A DNA stretch of 51,560 nucleotides from Palsa-147 sp049279675 (GCA_049279675.1 JBAPOP010000129.1:1-51560); one strand, 5' to 3'; positions 1-6,908 are shown, counted from the first letter of the stretch. The notes: generated by a model from the sequence alone, not told the origin. Translations and numbers: made by a program.

Positions 1-233
1 GGCCGCGCGTTGCCGATAATGACTTCGTCGACGCGCCAAGGAAGAGTGGGCGGCGGATTTTTTTCGGGCTCGCCCGGAGTGCGCTCTGGCGGCAGCGGAT
101 TGCCGAAGGCGCGCTCGAGAGCGGCGCGGACGGCGATGACGCCGAGATCGGGCGCGGTGTAGTCGGCGAGCGCGCCGCCGAATTTGCCGATCGGCGTCCT
201 TGCTGCACTCACGATGTAAACGGCTTTGGTCAT
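1..233 (-). CDS. Thiolase (acetyl-CoA acetyltransferase), N-terminal part, cut by window edge
   Basis: Leftward partial gene; ATG at 231-233 and 77 codons read to the window edge. The protein begins MTKAVYIVSAARTPIGKFGG, the standard opening of thiolase-family enzymes (acetyl-CoA C-acetyl- or acyltransferases), which condense or cleave acyl-CoA in fatty-acid or acetoacetyl-CoA metabolism. A segment of about 20 residues rich in Pro and Glu after residue 45 is an insertion relative to the short thiolases I remember. The nucleophilic Cys region lies outside the window, so whether it is biosynthetic or degradative cannot be told. Confidence 0.85.
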   Translation of the reverse strand, partial: MTKAVYIVSAARTPIGKFGGALADYTAPDLGVIAVRAALERAFGNPLPPERTPGEPEKNPPPTLPWRVDEVIIGNAR

Positions 234-762
234 GTTTTTAAGTGCTGCTGCGGGCTAAGTGCCCCGCGTTCCAGCGGTGCGGCCGCTCGTTATTTAGAGC
301 GCGGGCCGGGTTCCGAGACTCATAAAATCAAATTACAGCCCCCCTTGTTTTGTACCGATTAGAAAGCGCCGCCGTCGTTTGTTTGCAACGAGTTACAGCG
401 ATTTTTAATCGTTTTGGTGTACCGATTAGAAATGGGTTGTTTCCGGTTACCGCCCGGTCTGATTGCGTGACCTGACCCCTCGTTATATGGCCGCTTGTCC
501 CCGGGCTGAAGCCGATTATGAGAGCTAAGGCTTTGTCCCGCTGGACCAAAGTCCAGCTCCCCCTGCTGAAGCAGGGCGCTCCCACCTCACTTCCACCCCG
601 CGACTCCGCCTCCCCGAGTACGCCGTGTTTGCTTTCGTGAGCCATAAGCCTCAAATCTAGGCTAGCACGCTGCGTGGAAAAAGGAAGACCGAGGTGCTGT
701 GGACATTTTCCGATTACAGCGCTCATTAGTGAGCCGCTTTTTGATTCGCGCGAATTTGCCGT
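234..762. other. 529-bp gap without a convincing gene
   Basis: Lies upstream of the leftward thiolase and downstream of the leftward Crp/Fnr gene. It contains a 15-bp direct repeat (351-365, 418-432), three copies of a TTACAGC word (around 334, 393 and 714), and a small hairpin GCTCA-TTAG-TGAGC at 721-734. An open frame on the minus strand (328-726) has no family resemblance and a composition unlike its neighbours, so I do not call it a gene. The promoter of the thiolase gene is probably here. Confidence 0.5.
351..432. repeat. Direct repeat TGTACCGATTAGAAA, two copies 67 bp apart
   Basis: Copies at 351-365 and 418-432 are identical over 15 bases, with centres 67 bp apart. They sit about 120-200 bp upstream of the thiolase start. 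They could be paired operators or remnants of a mobile element; nothing in the sequence decides between these. Confidence 0.6.
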
Positions 763-1428
763 TTAATCGTGCAGGACGACACTGAGGAGAGAATTGTGAA
801 CCTGGAGTCCGCCATTGTAATGAATGAAGCCGAGTTTCCTGAATTTAGTCATGAAGAAGTTCACCCGGGAGCGTGTGGTGCCAATCATCGCGGCCAGAGT
901 CTCTTGTGACACTTTGGCGAGCAACTTTTGAGGCTGGGTTTGCACGCCATAGCGCGCGAGCAATAACAGAGTACGCGCCAGCCGTTTCTCGGTGGAATTG
1001 AAGAGCTGGTCTACCAGATCCTCTTCGACGCGGATGTTTCGTACCAGCATGTAGGCGATGAAGCGGTCGGAAAACGCGTGTTCCTCATGGAGCACGCGAA
1101 CCATCTCTTTTTTCCCAATCGCCAGTGCAGTCGTGGGTGTCATCGCGGTGGCGGTCCCCATGCAAACCGTCTGCCCCGCCAGGCATCCCTCGCCGAAAAA
1201 GTCGCCGGGGCCCAGCATCGCCACAACGGCCTCTTTGCCGACCTCATTAAGAACAGAAAGCTTCACACCGCCTTTTTGAATGTAAATGACCTTCGTGGCA
1301 GGATCACCTTGAGAAAAGATCTTCTGGGATCTCCGATACTCCACAACTTTTCTCGCAACGCCGGCCGAATCGAGAAAAGCTTGGGCATCGAAAGCTGAAT
1401 CCCTTACGTTTTGGAGTTTCTTGACCAT
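763..1428 (-). CDS. Crp/Fnr-family transcriptional regulator A
   Basis: 221 residues, normal length for the family. Residues about 28-115 form the cyclic-nucleotide-binding-like beta-roll, with the typical FSQGDPATKVIYIQKGGVKL and GPGDFFGEGCLAG segments. Residues about 165-210 form the winged helix-turn-helix, with recognition helix near TRSRVNFFMTKFRKLGF. There is no N-terminal FNR-type cysteine cluster, so direct iron-sulfur oxygen sensing is unlikely. It resembles the acidobacterial Crp/Fnr proteins related to global regulators, but the ligand is unknown. It is encoded next to a second, divergent-in-sequence paralogue (1509-2234) on the same strand, 80 bp apart. Confidence 0.9.
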   Translation of the reverse strand: MVKKLQNVRDSAFDAQAFLDSAGVARKVVEYRRSQKIFSQGDPATKVIYIQKGGVKLSVLNEVGKEAVVAMLGPGDFFGEGCLAGQTVCMGTATAMTPTTALAIGKKEMVRVLHEEHAFSDRFIAYMLVRNIRVEEDLVDQLFNSTEKRLARTLLLLARYGVQTQPQKLLAKVSQETLAAMIGTTRSRVNFFMTKFRKLGFIHYNGGLQVHNSLLSVVLHD

Positions 1429-1508
1429 GGCGGCTGGACCGGCCCTCAGCGCAAATCTAGCCGCGAAAGAGACTTACTGTCTGTCGGGTATCAAACAATA
1501 CGGGTGGG

Positions 1509-2234
1509 CTATTTCAGTCCGATCTCGTGATTATACTGTTGGATCACTCCGTAACACTCACAGGAGCAGTCTTCGAGTTTCGCGCGATTTAGAATCCGCA
1601 CTTCGCCACGCGCGTAGTCGATGATCTTTCTTTTCTGCAACGCAGCAGCTGCCAGGCTTACGGTGGGCCGGTCCGTCCCTAGCATCGTTGCGAGGAAGTC
1701 GTGGGTGATGACGAGCGTCGGGGAATCCACTCTGTCCTGAGTGATGAGCAGCCAGCGCGCGAAACGCTGTTCAATATTGTGGAGCCGATTACACGCGGCC
1801 GATTGCGCAAATTGCATCGCCTGAACGACCGCATAGCGCGAGAGAATGCGTTGCAGTCCCGGGGCTGATTGCAAGACGCTTTTCAGTGCGCCACTTTTCA
1901 CCCTGAAGCCGTCTCCGGGGATTTGCACGATCTCGCGCACTTGGTTTCTGCTTATGCCAACTGTCGCCTGCAGCCCTGCAAAGCCTTCTCTGCCAACCTC
2001 GCCTACTTCGACGGTCTTTCCATCTTCGGTCGCAATGACGAGAGACACCATTCCAGAATTCGGGAAATGCACAAACTCGATTGGCTGGCCCGGTTCGTAG
2101 AGGCTGAGATGGTGGGGCATGATGAGAAATTCCAGGTGAGGACGAATCAGGGCGAACTCCTCGTCTGGAATTGACAGCAAGATTTTGTTGCCTACCGGGT
2201 TCCCTGTGACGGATGTCCGTTCGTCCGGTTGCAT
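1509..2234 (-). CDS. Crp/Fnr-family transcriptional regulator B
   Basis: 241 residues. The N-terminal beta-roll is about residues 15-135 (EPGQPIEFVHFPNSGMVSLV, VGREGFAGLQ). The long dimerisation helix contains FARWLLITQDRV, and the C-terminal winged helix spans about 170-220 (FLATMLGTDRPTVSLAAAAL). This is the subtype in which the canonical cAMP-binding phosphate cassette is poorly kept, so the signal is unknown. Three cysteines near the C-terminus (CSCEC around residue 228) are unusual and could be redox-active or metal-binding. It starts 188 bp from the divergent methyltransferase gene, so it could influence that promoter; this is inference from position. Confidence 0.9.
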   Translation of the reverse strand: MQPDERTSVTGNPVGNKILLSIPDEEFALIRPHLEFLIMPHHLSLYEPGQPIEFVHFPNSGMVSLVIATEDGKTVEVGEVGREGFAGLQATVGISRNQVREIVQIPGDGFRVKSGALKSVLQSAPGLQRILSRYAVVQAMQFAQSAACNRLHNIEQRFARWLLITQDRVDSPTLVITHDFLATMLGTDRPTVSLAAAALQKRKIIDYARGEVRILNRAKLEDCSCECYGVIQQYNHEIGLK

Positions 2235-2270
2235 GATTTGAAAGTCTCTCCTTGCGGCAGCCCAACGGGA

Positions 2271-2392
2271 GATCGCCGCCTAGAAGACGATCCTGACAGG
2301 AGTGCGTGTCGCATAGATGTCTCATATAAGACTTTATGCGCCGGTGTGGCCCCGCTTGACAGTCGTGGAGATCCGATCAACGATCCGGATCG
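2271..2392. promoter_or_regulatory. Cluster of six GATC sites upstream of the methyltransferase
   Basis: GATC occurs at 2271, 2289, 2370, 2375, 2382 and 2388. The last four lie within 22 bp. The last two belong to a perfect 12-bp palindrome CGATCCGGATCG at 2381-2392. Random expectation is about one GATC per 256 bp. GATC is the site methylated by the closest relatives of the gene that starts at 2423 and the site recognised by the relatives of the gene after it, so a methylation-sensitive control region is plausible. The count is read directly; the role is inference. Confidence 0.65.
2356..2384 (+). promoter_or_regulatory. Possible promoter of the methyltransferase-endonuclease pair
   Basis: A perfect -35 hexamer TTGACA at 2356-2361 is followed, 17 bp later, by a weak -10 (AACGAT, 2379-2384; 3 of 6 consensus bases). 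Three GATC sites overlap the spacer or the -10 and a fourth lies just beyond. The predicted start of transcription is near 2391, giving a leader of about 32 bases with no clear Shine-Dalgarno sequence before the GTG at 2423. Confidence 0.4.
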
Positions 2393-2422
2393 CTCGCTGT
2401 TTTTCGCGGGCGCCCCCGAATC

Positions 2423-3544
2423 GTGTCCAATACAAATGAAAGTCACGCGCGTCGAAACGGAAACCATGCCGCGCCGCTTGTAACGCCCGCGCTGGTCTTC
2501 CGCGATTCCAAACATCACGTCAAGATTTACCAGGGCGATTGCATCGAGATGCTTGAGAACTCGCCGCCCGAGTCCGTGGATCTGATATTCGCGGACCCGC
2601 CTTACTTTCTTTCGAACAACGGCATCACGTGCCACGCGGGGCGAATGGTGAGCGTGAACAAGGGCGACTGGGACCGTTCGCGCGGCGCGGACGCGAATCA
2701 TGAATTCAATCGCGCGTGGCTCGCGGCGTGCCAGCGCGTCCTGAAGCCGAACGGCACGATTTGGGTGAGCGGCACGAGCCACGTGATTCATTCTGTCGGC
2801 TTCGCGATGCAGCAGCTTGAATTCAAGCTCTTGAATGATATTTCCTGGGTGAAGCCGAATCCGCCGCCGAATCTTTCCTGCCGCTATTTCACACACGCGA
2901 CCGAGACGATTATCTGGGCGGCGAAGAACAAGAAGAGCCGGCACGCGTTTCAGTACAAGTTAATGAAGGAAATCAACGGCAATAAACAGATGAAGTCGGT
3001 GTGGACGATTCGTCCTCCCAGCCGGGATGAGAAGCGCTTCGGCAAGCATCCGACGCAGAAACCCGTCGAACTTCTTGAGCGAATTTTGCTCGCGTCGTCA
3101 AATCGCGGAGATGTAGTTCTCGATCCGTTTATGGGGAGCGGAAGCACTGCAATTGCTGCATTTCGATTGTCGCGGCAGATCGTTGCAGTCGAGGCCGACG
3201 ATGAATCCATTGACTTGGCGTTGATGCGCGTCTGTGCCGAACTGATACAAGTGCTACTGCTCATCACAATCCACCAAATTGATCTTGATCTGTGGCCGGA
3301 TTCTATGGATCGATCAATTGCTGCACAAAACTTTGCGATGGAGACTGAAGTCAAGGTGCGGTTGGTGCGTAGCGAGCGCAATTTTCATTTCATTGGTGCG
3401 TCTCGCCGCGAAATTGTGTTCAGTGTCGCCGCTGTTGACCTGCAAGATGCGTGGCGGAAGTTTAGGAACAGCTCTGCCGCCGCGATTGAAATCATGTTTA
3501 TTGTGAAGGCCGAGACGGAGATTTATCTAACGAGAGAAGCGTGA
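2423..3544 (+). CDS. DpnA/M.DpnIIB-like DNA adenine methyltransferase (beta class)
   Basis: 373 residues from a GTG start, the only usable start before the catalytic motif. It transfers a methyl group from S-adenosylmethionine to adenine N6 in DNA. Motif order is that of beta-class enzymes: catalytic DPPY at 58-61 (with FLSNNG following), KPNGTIWVSG at 108-117, GKHPTQKP at 207-214, and the AdoMet-binding DPFMGSGSTAIAA at 234-246. The stretches MVSVNKGDWD (75-84) and NLSCRYFTHATETI (150-163) match, from memory, pneumococcal DpnA (M.DpnIIB), which methylates GATC and accepts single-stranded DNA. DpnA is about 268 residues; here roughly 100 extra C-terminal residues (270-373) have no family I recognise. 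The specificity is therefore likely but not proven to be GATC. It is separated by 12 bp from the downstream DpnI-like gene and almost certainly co-transcribed. Confidence 0.9.
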   Translation: MSNTNESHARRNGNHAAPLVTPALVFRDSKHHVKIYQGDCIEMLENSPPESVDLIFADPPYFLSNNGITCHAGRMVSVNKGDWDRSRGADANHEFNRAWLAACQRVLKPNGTIWVSGTSHVIHSVGFAMQQLEFKLLNDISWVKPNPPPNLSCRYFTHATETIIWAAKNKKSRHAFQYKLMKEINGNKQMKSVWTIRPPSRDEKRFGKHPTQKPVELLERILLASSNRGDVVLDPFMGSGSTAIAAFRLSRQIVAVEADDESIDLALMRVCAELIQVLLLITIHQIDLDLWPDSMDRSIAAQNFAMETEVKVRLVRSERNFHFIGASRREIVFSVAAVDLQDAWRKFRNSSAAAIEIMFIVKAETEIYLTREA

Positions 3545-3556
3545 TCTAATGCGCGG

Positions 3557-4324
3557 GTGGATACGGCGCTTCCCACCGAGAATCTGGAGCGGTATCACAG
3601 CGCTTCGCAGCGGGCGCGCGTCGCGACTGAAGCGTGGGGAGCGGCCAATCTCTATTGCGTCAATTGCGACTCGCCGCGGTTGGAACCCACTGCACCTAAT
3701 GCCTGGGCGGTCGATTATCAGTGTCCGAGGTGCCGCGATCCGTTTCAGTTGAAGGGGCAATCGAAACCCTTCGGACATCGAATTCTCGACTCAGCGTATT
3801 CGAAGATGATGGCCGCGATTGCATCTGACCGGGGGCCTCATTTTCTCCTGCTCCACTACGCGACTGACCTGTGGCGAGTATCGAATGTGCTCTTGATCCC
3901 GCGCTTTGCAATTTCGAAATCAGCCATCGAAAAGCGCAAGCCCCTCAGCGCTACGGCGCGCCGCGCAGGATGGGTGGGATGCAACATCGTCCTTACGAAT
4001 ATTCCCGACGTCGCCCGCGTTCCGATCATGGTGAATGGCGTGGCGGAAAGGCCGGCGGATGTCCGGCGGCGGTTCCGTCGCGTTCTCCCATTAGCGGAGT
4101 TGAATGTCGAGGAACGCGGGTGGACTTTGGATGTGCTTACCGCCGTGCGTTCGCTGGGCAGAACAAAGTTTGTTCTCGACGATGTTTATGCGAAAGAGCG
4201 CGAACTAGCAAGACTGCATCCGGATAATCGGCATGTGCGGGATAAGATTCGGCAGCAGTTGCAGGTGCTGCGTAATAAGGGGCTGCTGGAATTTTTGGGG
4301 CGGGGGAATTACCGGCTGCGGTGA
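3557..4324 (+). CDS. DpnI-like methyl-directed restriction endonuclease (Dam-replacing family)
   Basis: 255 residues, GTG start; DpnI has 254 and the two align almost without gaps from memory. DpnI cuts GATC when adenine is methylated on both strands. Zinc-finger cysteines are kept (C34, C37, C56, C59), as are catalytic Asp53 and Lys66 of the PD-(D/E)xK site and the ARRAGW segment ending in W139, equivalent to the methyl-contacting Trp138 of DpnI. The C-terminal winged helix (about 183-255, ERGWTLDVL to KIRQQLQVLRNKGLLEFLGRG) is also kept. The catalytic Glu64 is Gln here (codon CAG at 3746-3748). Gln at this position occurs in active Mrr-type nucleases, so the enzyme could be active, altered or a binding-only reader. 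It lies 12 bp after a DpnA-like methyltransferase, a combination expected to be self-destructive if both act on GATC. Confidence 0.92.
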   Translation: MDTALPTENLERYHSASQRARVATEAWGAANLYCVNCDSPRLEPTAPNAWAVDYQCPRCRDPFQLKGQSKPFGHRILDSAYSKMMAAIASDRGPHFLLLHYATDLWRVSNVLLIPRFAISKSAIEKRKPLSATARRAGWVGCNIVLTNIPDVARVPIMVNGVAERPADVRRRFRRVLPLAELNVEERGWTLDVLTAVRSLGRTKFVLDDVYAKERELARLHPDNRHVRDKIRQQLQVLRNKGLLEFLGRGNYRLR

Positions 4325-4348
4325 ACAATTTCCATTGAGAGTGCAATC

Positions 4349-4371
4349 GTAGCGCCGGCATCTTGCCGGCG
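4349..4371 (-). repeat. REP palindrome, copy 1 (inverted)
   Basis: Reverse complement of the core CGCCGGCAAGATGCCGGCG followed by CTAC; the stem is CGCCGGC/GCCGGCG. It lies 25 bp after the DpnI-like stop. Flanks (AATCGT and GATTTTGACTTT) match the other copies in reverse, so the real repeat unit is longer, about 40 bp. Together with copy 2 it forms an inverted pair around a 127-bp gap, the usual layout of REP doublets. Confidence 0.9.
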
Positions 4372-4498
4372 ATTTTGACTTTGGTTTGCGATGTGGCAAT
4401 GGAGCGACTCGCACATCTAATTTCTGTCGGATTGAAATTCCTTCGGGGCGCGTTTCGTTGGGAATAACTATGCGAGCGAGAGGGACGAAAGTCAAAGA

Positions 4499-4521
4499 CG
4501 CCGGCAAGATGCCGGCGCTAC
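4499..4521 (+). repeat. REP palindrome, copy 2
   Basis: Exact core CGCCGGCAAGATGCCGGCG plus CTAC. The left flank GACGAAAGTCAAA (from 4485) is shared with copy 3 at 4641, and the right flank GAATGAATG resembles GATTGAATG there. Confidence 0.9.
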
Positions 4522-4640
4522 GAATGAATGAGTTGGCGTTTGGGGACGGTTCGGCTATGCGAATTGTTCAGAGATCAATTTTTGAGTGTGAGACGGAAGA
4601 CTGAGACGAGCTTTGAGCCAATTTGGACGAAAGTCAAAAA

Positions 4641-4663
4641 CGCCGGCAAGATGCCGGCGCTAC
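4641..4663 (+). repeat. REP palindrome, copy 3, overlapping the RAYT stop codon
   Basis: Exact core plus CTAC. The TAG stop of the leftward RAYT gene (4660-4662) lies inside this copy, so the transposase gene is bounded by its own repeat. Confidence 0.9.
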
Positions 4664-5262
4664 GATTGAATGTGAGGACGTTGTGGTGACCACGGTTTGG
4701 TTCCGACCCAGGGCCAATTAACTAGGCCAGCCTTGGATGGATTTTCGAGGACGTAGCGGATGATCCTCGAGTAATCTTCACCGTTCCGGACCTGATGATC
4801 GTAATACTCGCGCTGCCAGAATTCGCCGGTGCGCGCCAGAAGTTGGTTGGCGCGATTTGCGGTGAAGGATTTCCAGGTGTGGATGATTGATGCGAGATTC
4901 CATTCGCCGATTGGCTCGATAACGGCGTGAAGGTGGTTGGGCATCAGGCACCACGCGAACAGGCGATAGCGGAGACCGGCGAATATTCCGAGCGCGTTTG
5001 AGACAAGCGCGGCAACGTCGGGACGAGCCAGGTAGCAAGCTCCGGCGCCAGAATCCAGGAATTTCTCGACTCGTGCGTGGAGAGGTCTGTTTTGCAATTG
5101 TTGGGGAGCGTCCGAAATACGATTCGGTGCCGGGCGGAGATTTGTGCAAAGACGCGCCAGAGCTTCTTTGGGAATCGAGCCGGCGAGGCGGAAGGTAACG
5201 AAGTAGATTGCGCGGTCGGTTTCCCAGTGCGGGAGGGTTCGGCGGCGACGAATGCGATCCAT
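4660..5262 (-). CDS. REP-associated tyrosine transposase (RAYT, IS200/IS605-like Y1 family)
   Basis: 200 residues. It is an HUH single-strand endonuclease: the metal-binding HUH motif is H110-L-H112 in MPNHLHAVIEP, and the C-terminal helix with candidate catalytic tyrosines is at 153-170 (REYYDHQVRNGEDYSRIIRY), followed by VLENPSKAGLV, typical of RAYTs. RAYTs cut REP sequences and are believed to spread them. REP copies lie at its 3' end (4641) and 86 bp beyond its 5' end (5348), so this is a complete REPtron-like unit. The gene seems intact. It is a single-copy domesticated transposase rather than an insertion sequence with ends of its own. Confidence 0.93.
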   Translation of the reverse strand: MDRIRRRRTLPHWETDRAIYFVTFRLAGSIPKEALARLCTNLRPAPNRISDAPQQLQNRPLHARVEKFLDSGAGACYLARPDVAALVSNALGIFAGLRYRLFAWCLMPNHLHAVIEPIGEWNLASIIHTWKSFTANRANQLLARTGEFWQREYYDHQVRNGEDYSRIIRYVLENPSKAGLVNWPWVGTKPWSPQRPHIQS

Positions 5263-5347
5263 AGGGGAGAGCTTAATTGTTTGTTTCGGGCCGCTTCAAC
5301 CGTACAAATACGTAGCAAGGATGAAAAGAGAAAATCAAAGTCAAAAA

Positions 5348-5370
5348 CGCCGGCAAGATGCCGGCGCTAC
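5348..5370 (+). repeat. REP palindrome, copy 4
   Basis: Exact core plus CTAC, preceded by AAAGTCAAAAA as in copy 3. It lies between the RAYT gene start and serS, on the opposite side of the transposase from copies 1-3. Confidence 0.9.
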
Positions 5371-5476
5371 GATGGACGTGTCGGCACCATGGGCGGGTGG
5401 GGATGCGGCGGCGACCGAGCATGAATGACTACGGTGCTTCTCAGGCGGCGGGGGTTTCGGGTATTCTGCTGGGCCT

Positions 5477-6778
5477 ATGATTGATTTGAGTTATTTCAGA
5501 GGGCACCTCGACGAGATTGAGCGGATGGCGAAGAATCGCCATACGGTGATTGATATTGCGCGCTTCCAGGAGATTGATGGGGAGCGGCGGCAGATTATTA
5601 CTTCCACTGAGCGGTTGAAGGCTGAGCGGAACAAGGCTAGCGAGGAAATTGCGCGGCTGAAGAAATCTGGCGGGGACGCGAGCGAGATTCTTGCGCGGAT
5701 GAAGCAGGTTTCCGACGACATCAAGCTGGCGGACGAGCGCGTGGCGTTGCTCGATGAAAGTTTGCGCGAGTACATGCTGACGGTGCCGAATGTGCCGCAC
5801 AGTTCGGTGCCCGTTGGCGAGGGCGCGGCCGGTAACATCGAGGTGCGGCGATGGGGCGCGCCGCCGAAATTTGATTTTGCGGCGCGGCCGCATTGGGAAG
5901 TGGGAGAAGCGACGGGAATTTTAGATCTGCCGGCGGCGACGAAAATGTCGGGCGCGCGATTTGCGCTGTATCGCGGGCTGGGGGCGCGGCTGGAACGCTC
6001 GATTGCCGCGTTCATGCTCGATATGCACACGCGCGAGCATGGCTACACGGAAATTCTGCCGCCGTTTATCGTGAATTCGGCGTCGCTCGTCGCGGACGGC
6101 AAGCTGCCAAAATTTGCCGCGGACATGTTTCATCTCGAAGGCACGGACTTGTGGCTGACTTCGACGGCCGAGACGGAACTGACGAACCTGCATCGCGATG
6201 AAACGCTCGATGGAGATGCGCTGCCGGAAAGTGTTTGCGCTTGGACGGCGTGCTTCCGTTCTGAGGCGGGCGCGGCGGGAAAAGATACGCGCGGGATCAA
6301 GCGGCAGCACCAATTCCAGAAAGTCGAGCTGTTCAAATTCGCGCGGCCGGAGCAGAGCTACGACGAACTGGAATCGCTCGTGCGGAATGCGGAAGCGATT
6401 TTGCAGAAGTTGGGGCTGCACTATCGCGTCATGCTGCTGTGCACGGGCGATATGGGATTTGCGTCGTCGAAGACGTACGACATCGAGGTGTGGCTGCCGT
6501 CGTCGAATGAGTTTATGGAAATTTCGTCGTGCTCAAATTGCGAGGCGTTTCAGGCGCGGCGCGCGGGGATCCGGCACAAGGTGAAGGGCGGGAAGAGCGA
6601 ATACGCGCACACGTTGAATGGATCGGGGCTAGCGGTGGGGCGGACTTGGATTGCGATTGTTGAGAATTATCAGCAGGCGGATGGGTCGATTGTGATTCCG
6701 GAGGCGCTGCGGACTTATATGGGAGTGGACAGGATAGAGAGTTTGGAGAAGGGGAAAGGGAAGGCGGAAAAAGGCTGA
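5477..6778 (+). CDS. serS: Serine-tRNA ligase
   Basis: 433 residues, usual length. It charges tRNA-Ser (and tRNA-Sec, the first step of selenocysteine insertion, of interest because selB is in the window). The N-terminal coiled-coil arm that grips the tRNA spans about 30-100 (TERLKAERNKASEEIARLKK). The class II catalytic core includes LTSTAETELTNLH, motif 2 around ACFRSEAGAAGKDTRGIKRQHQF, EISSCSNCEAFQARR, and motif 3 near LNGSGLAVGRTWIAIVENYQ. The last residues (LEKGKGKAEKG) come from a purine-only stretch and are probably non-structural. Confidence 0.98.
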   Translation: MIDLSYFRGHLDEIERMAKNRHTVIDIARFQEIDGERRQIITSTERLKAERNKASEEIARLKKSGGDASEILARMKQVSDDIKLADERVALLDESLREYMLTVPNVPHSSVPVGEGAAGNIEVRRWGAPPKFDFAARPHWEVGEATGILDLPAATKMSGARFALYRGLGARLERSIAAFMLDMHTREHGYTEILPPFIVNSASLVADGKLPKFAADMFHLEGTDLWLTSTAETELTNLHRDETLDGDALPESVCAWTACFRSEAGAAGKDTRGIKRQHQFQKVELFKFARPEQSYDELESLVRNAEAILQKLGLHYRVMLLCTGDMGFASSKTYDIEVWLPSSNEFMEISSCSNCEAFQARRAGIRHKVKGGKSEYAHTLNGSGLAVGRTWIAIVENYQQADGSIVIPEALRTYMGVDRIESLEKGKGKAEKG

Positions 6779-6783
6779 ATGCG

Positions 6784-6799
6784 ATTTCAAATTTGAAAT
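6784..6799. repeat. AT-rich 16-bp palindrome after serS
   Basis: ATTTCAAATTTGAAAT is perfectly self-complementary and begins 5 bp after the serS stop. A related tandem form occurs at 17664-17693 after pyrF, suggesting a dispersed intergenic repeat. It is not a standard terminator, since there is no GC stem. Confidence 0.6.
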
Positions 6800-6908
6800 T
6801 TCAGAGGAATGCGGAAAGGCTACAGAAGTACACGAGGGCCGCTGGCGTGGCGTTGCGAGCGGCCCCCGTCGAAGCTGACTGCTAAGCGATACCCTGAAGC
6901 AAAAACTG

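Larger units (their letters stand above)
4325..4659. other. 335-bp gap holding REP elements
   Basis: Between the DpnI-like gene and the RAYT gene. It contains two complete REP copies (4349-4371 inverted, 4499-4521 direct) and the start of a third (4641-4663), with shared flanks GACGAAAGTCAAA. Apparent reading frames here read through the repeats (giving the tell-tale AGKMPALR string) and are not genes. Confidence 0.7.

Noticed and set aside
328..726. 132-residue open frame on the minus strand
   Set aside because: No recognisable family, composition unlike protein, and it runs across the direct repeats at 351 and 418; treated as non-coding.
4386..4604. 72-residue open frame between the DpnI-like gene and the RAYT gene
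   Set aside because: It reads through a REP element (the string AGKMPALR is the REP translated) and has no other support.
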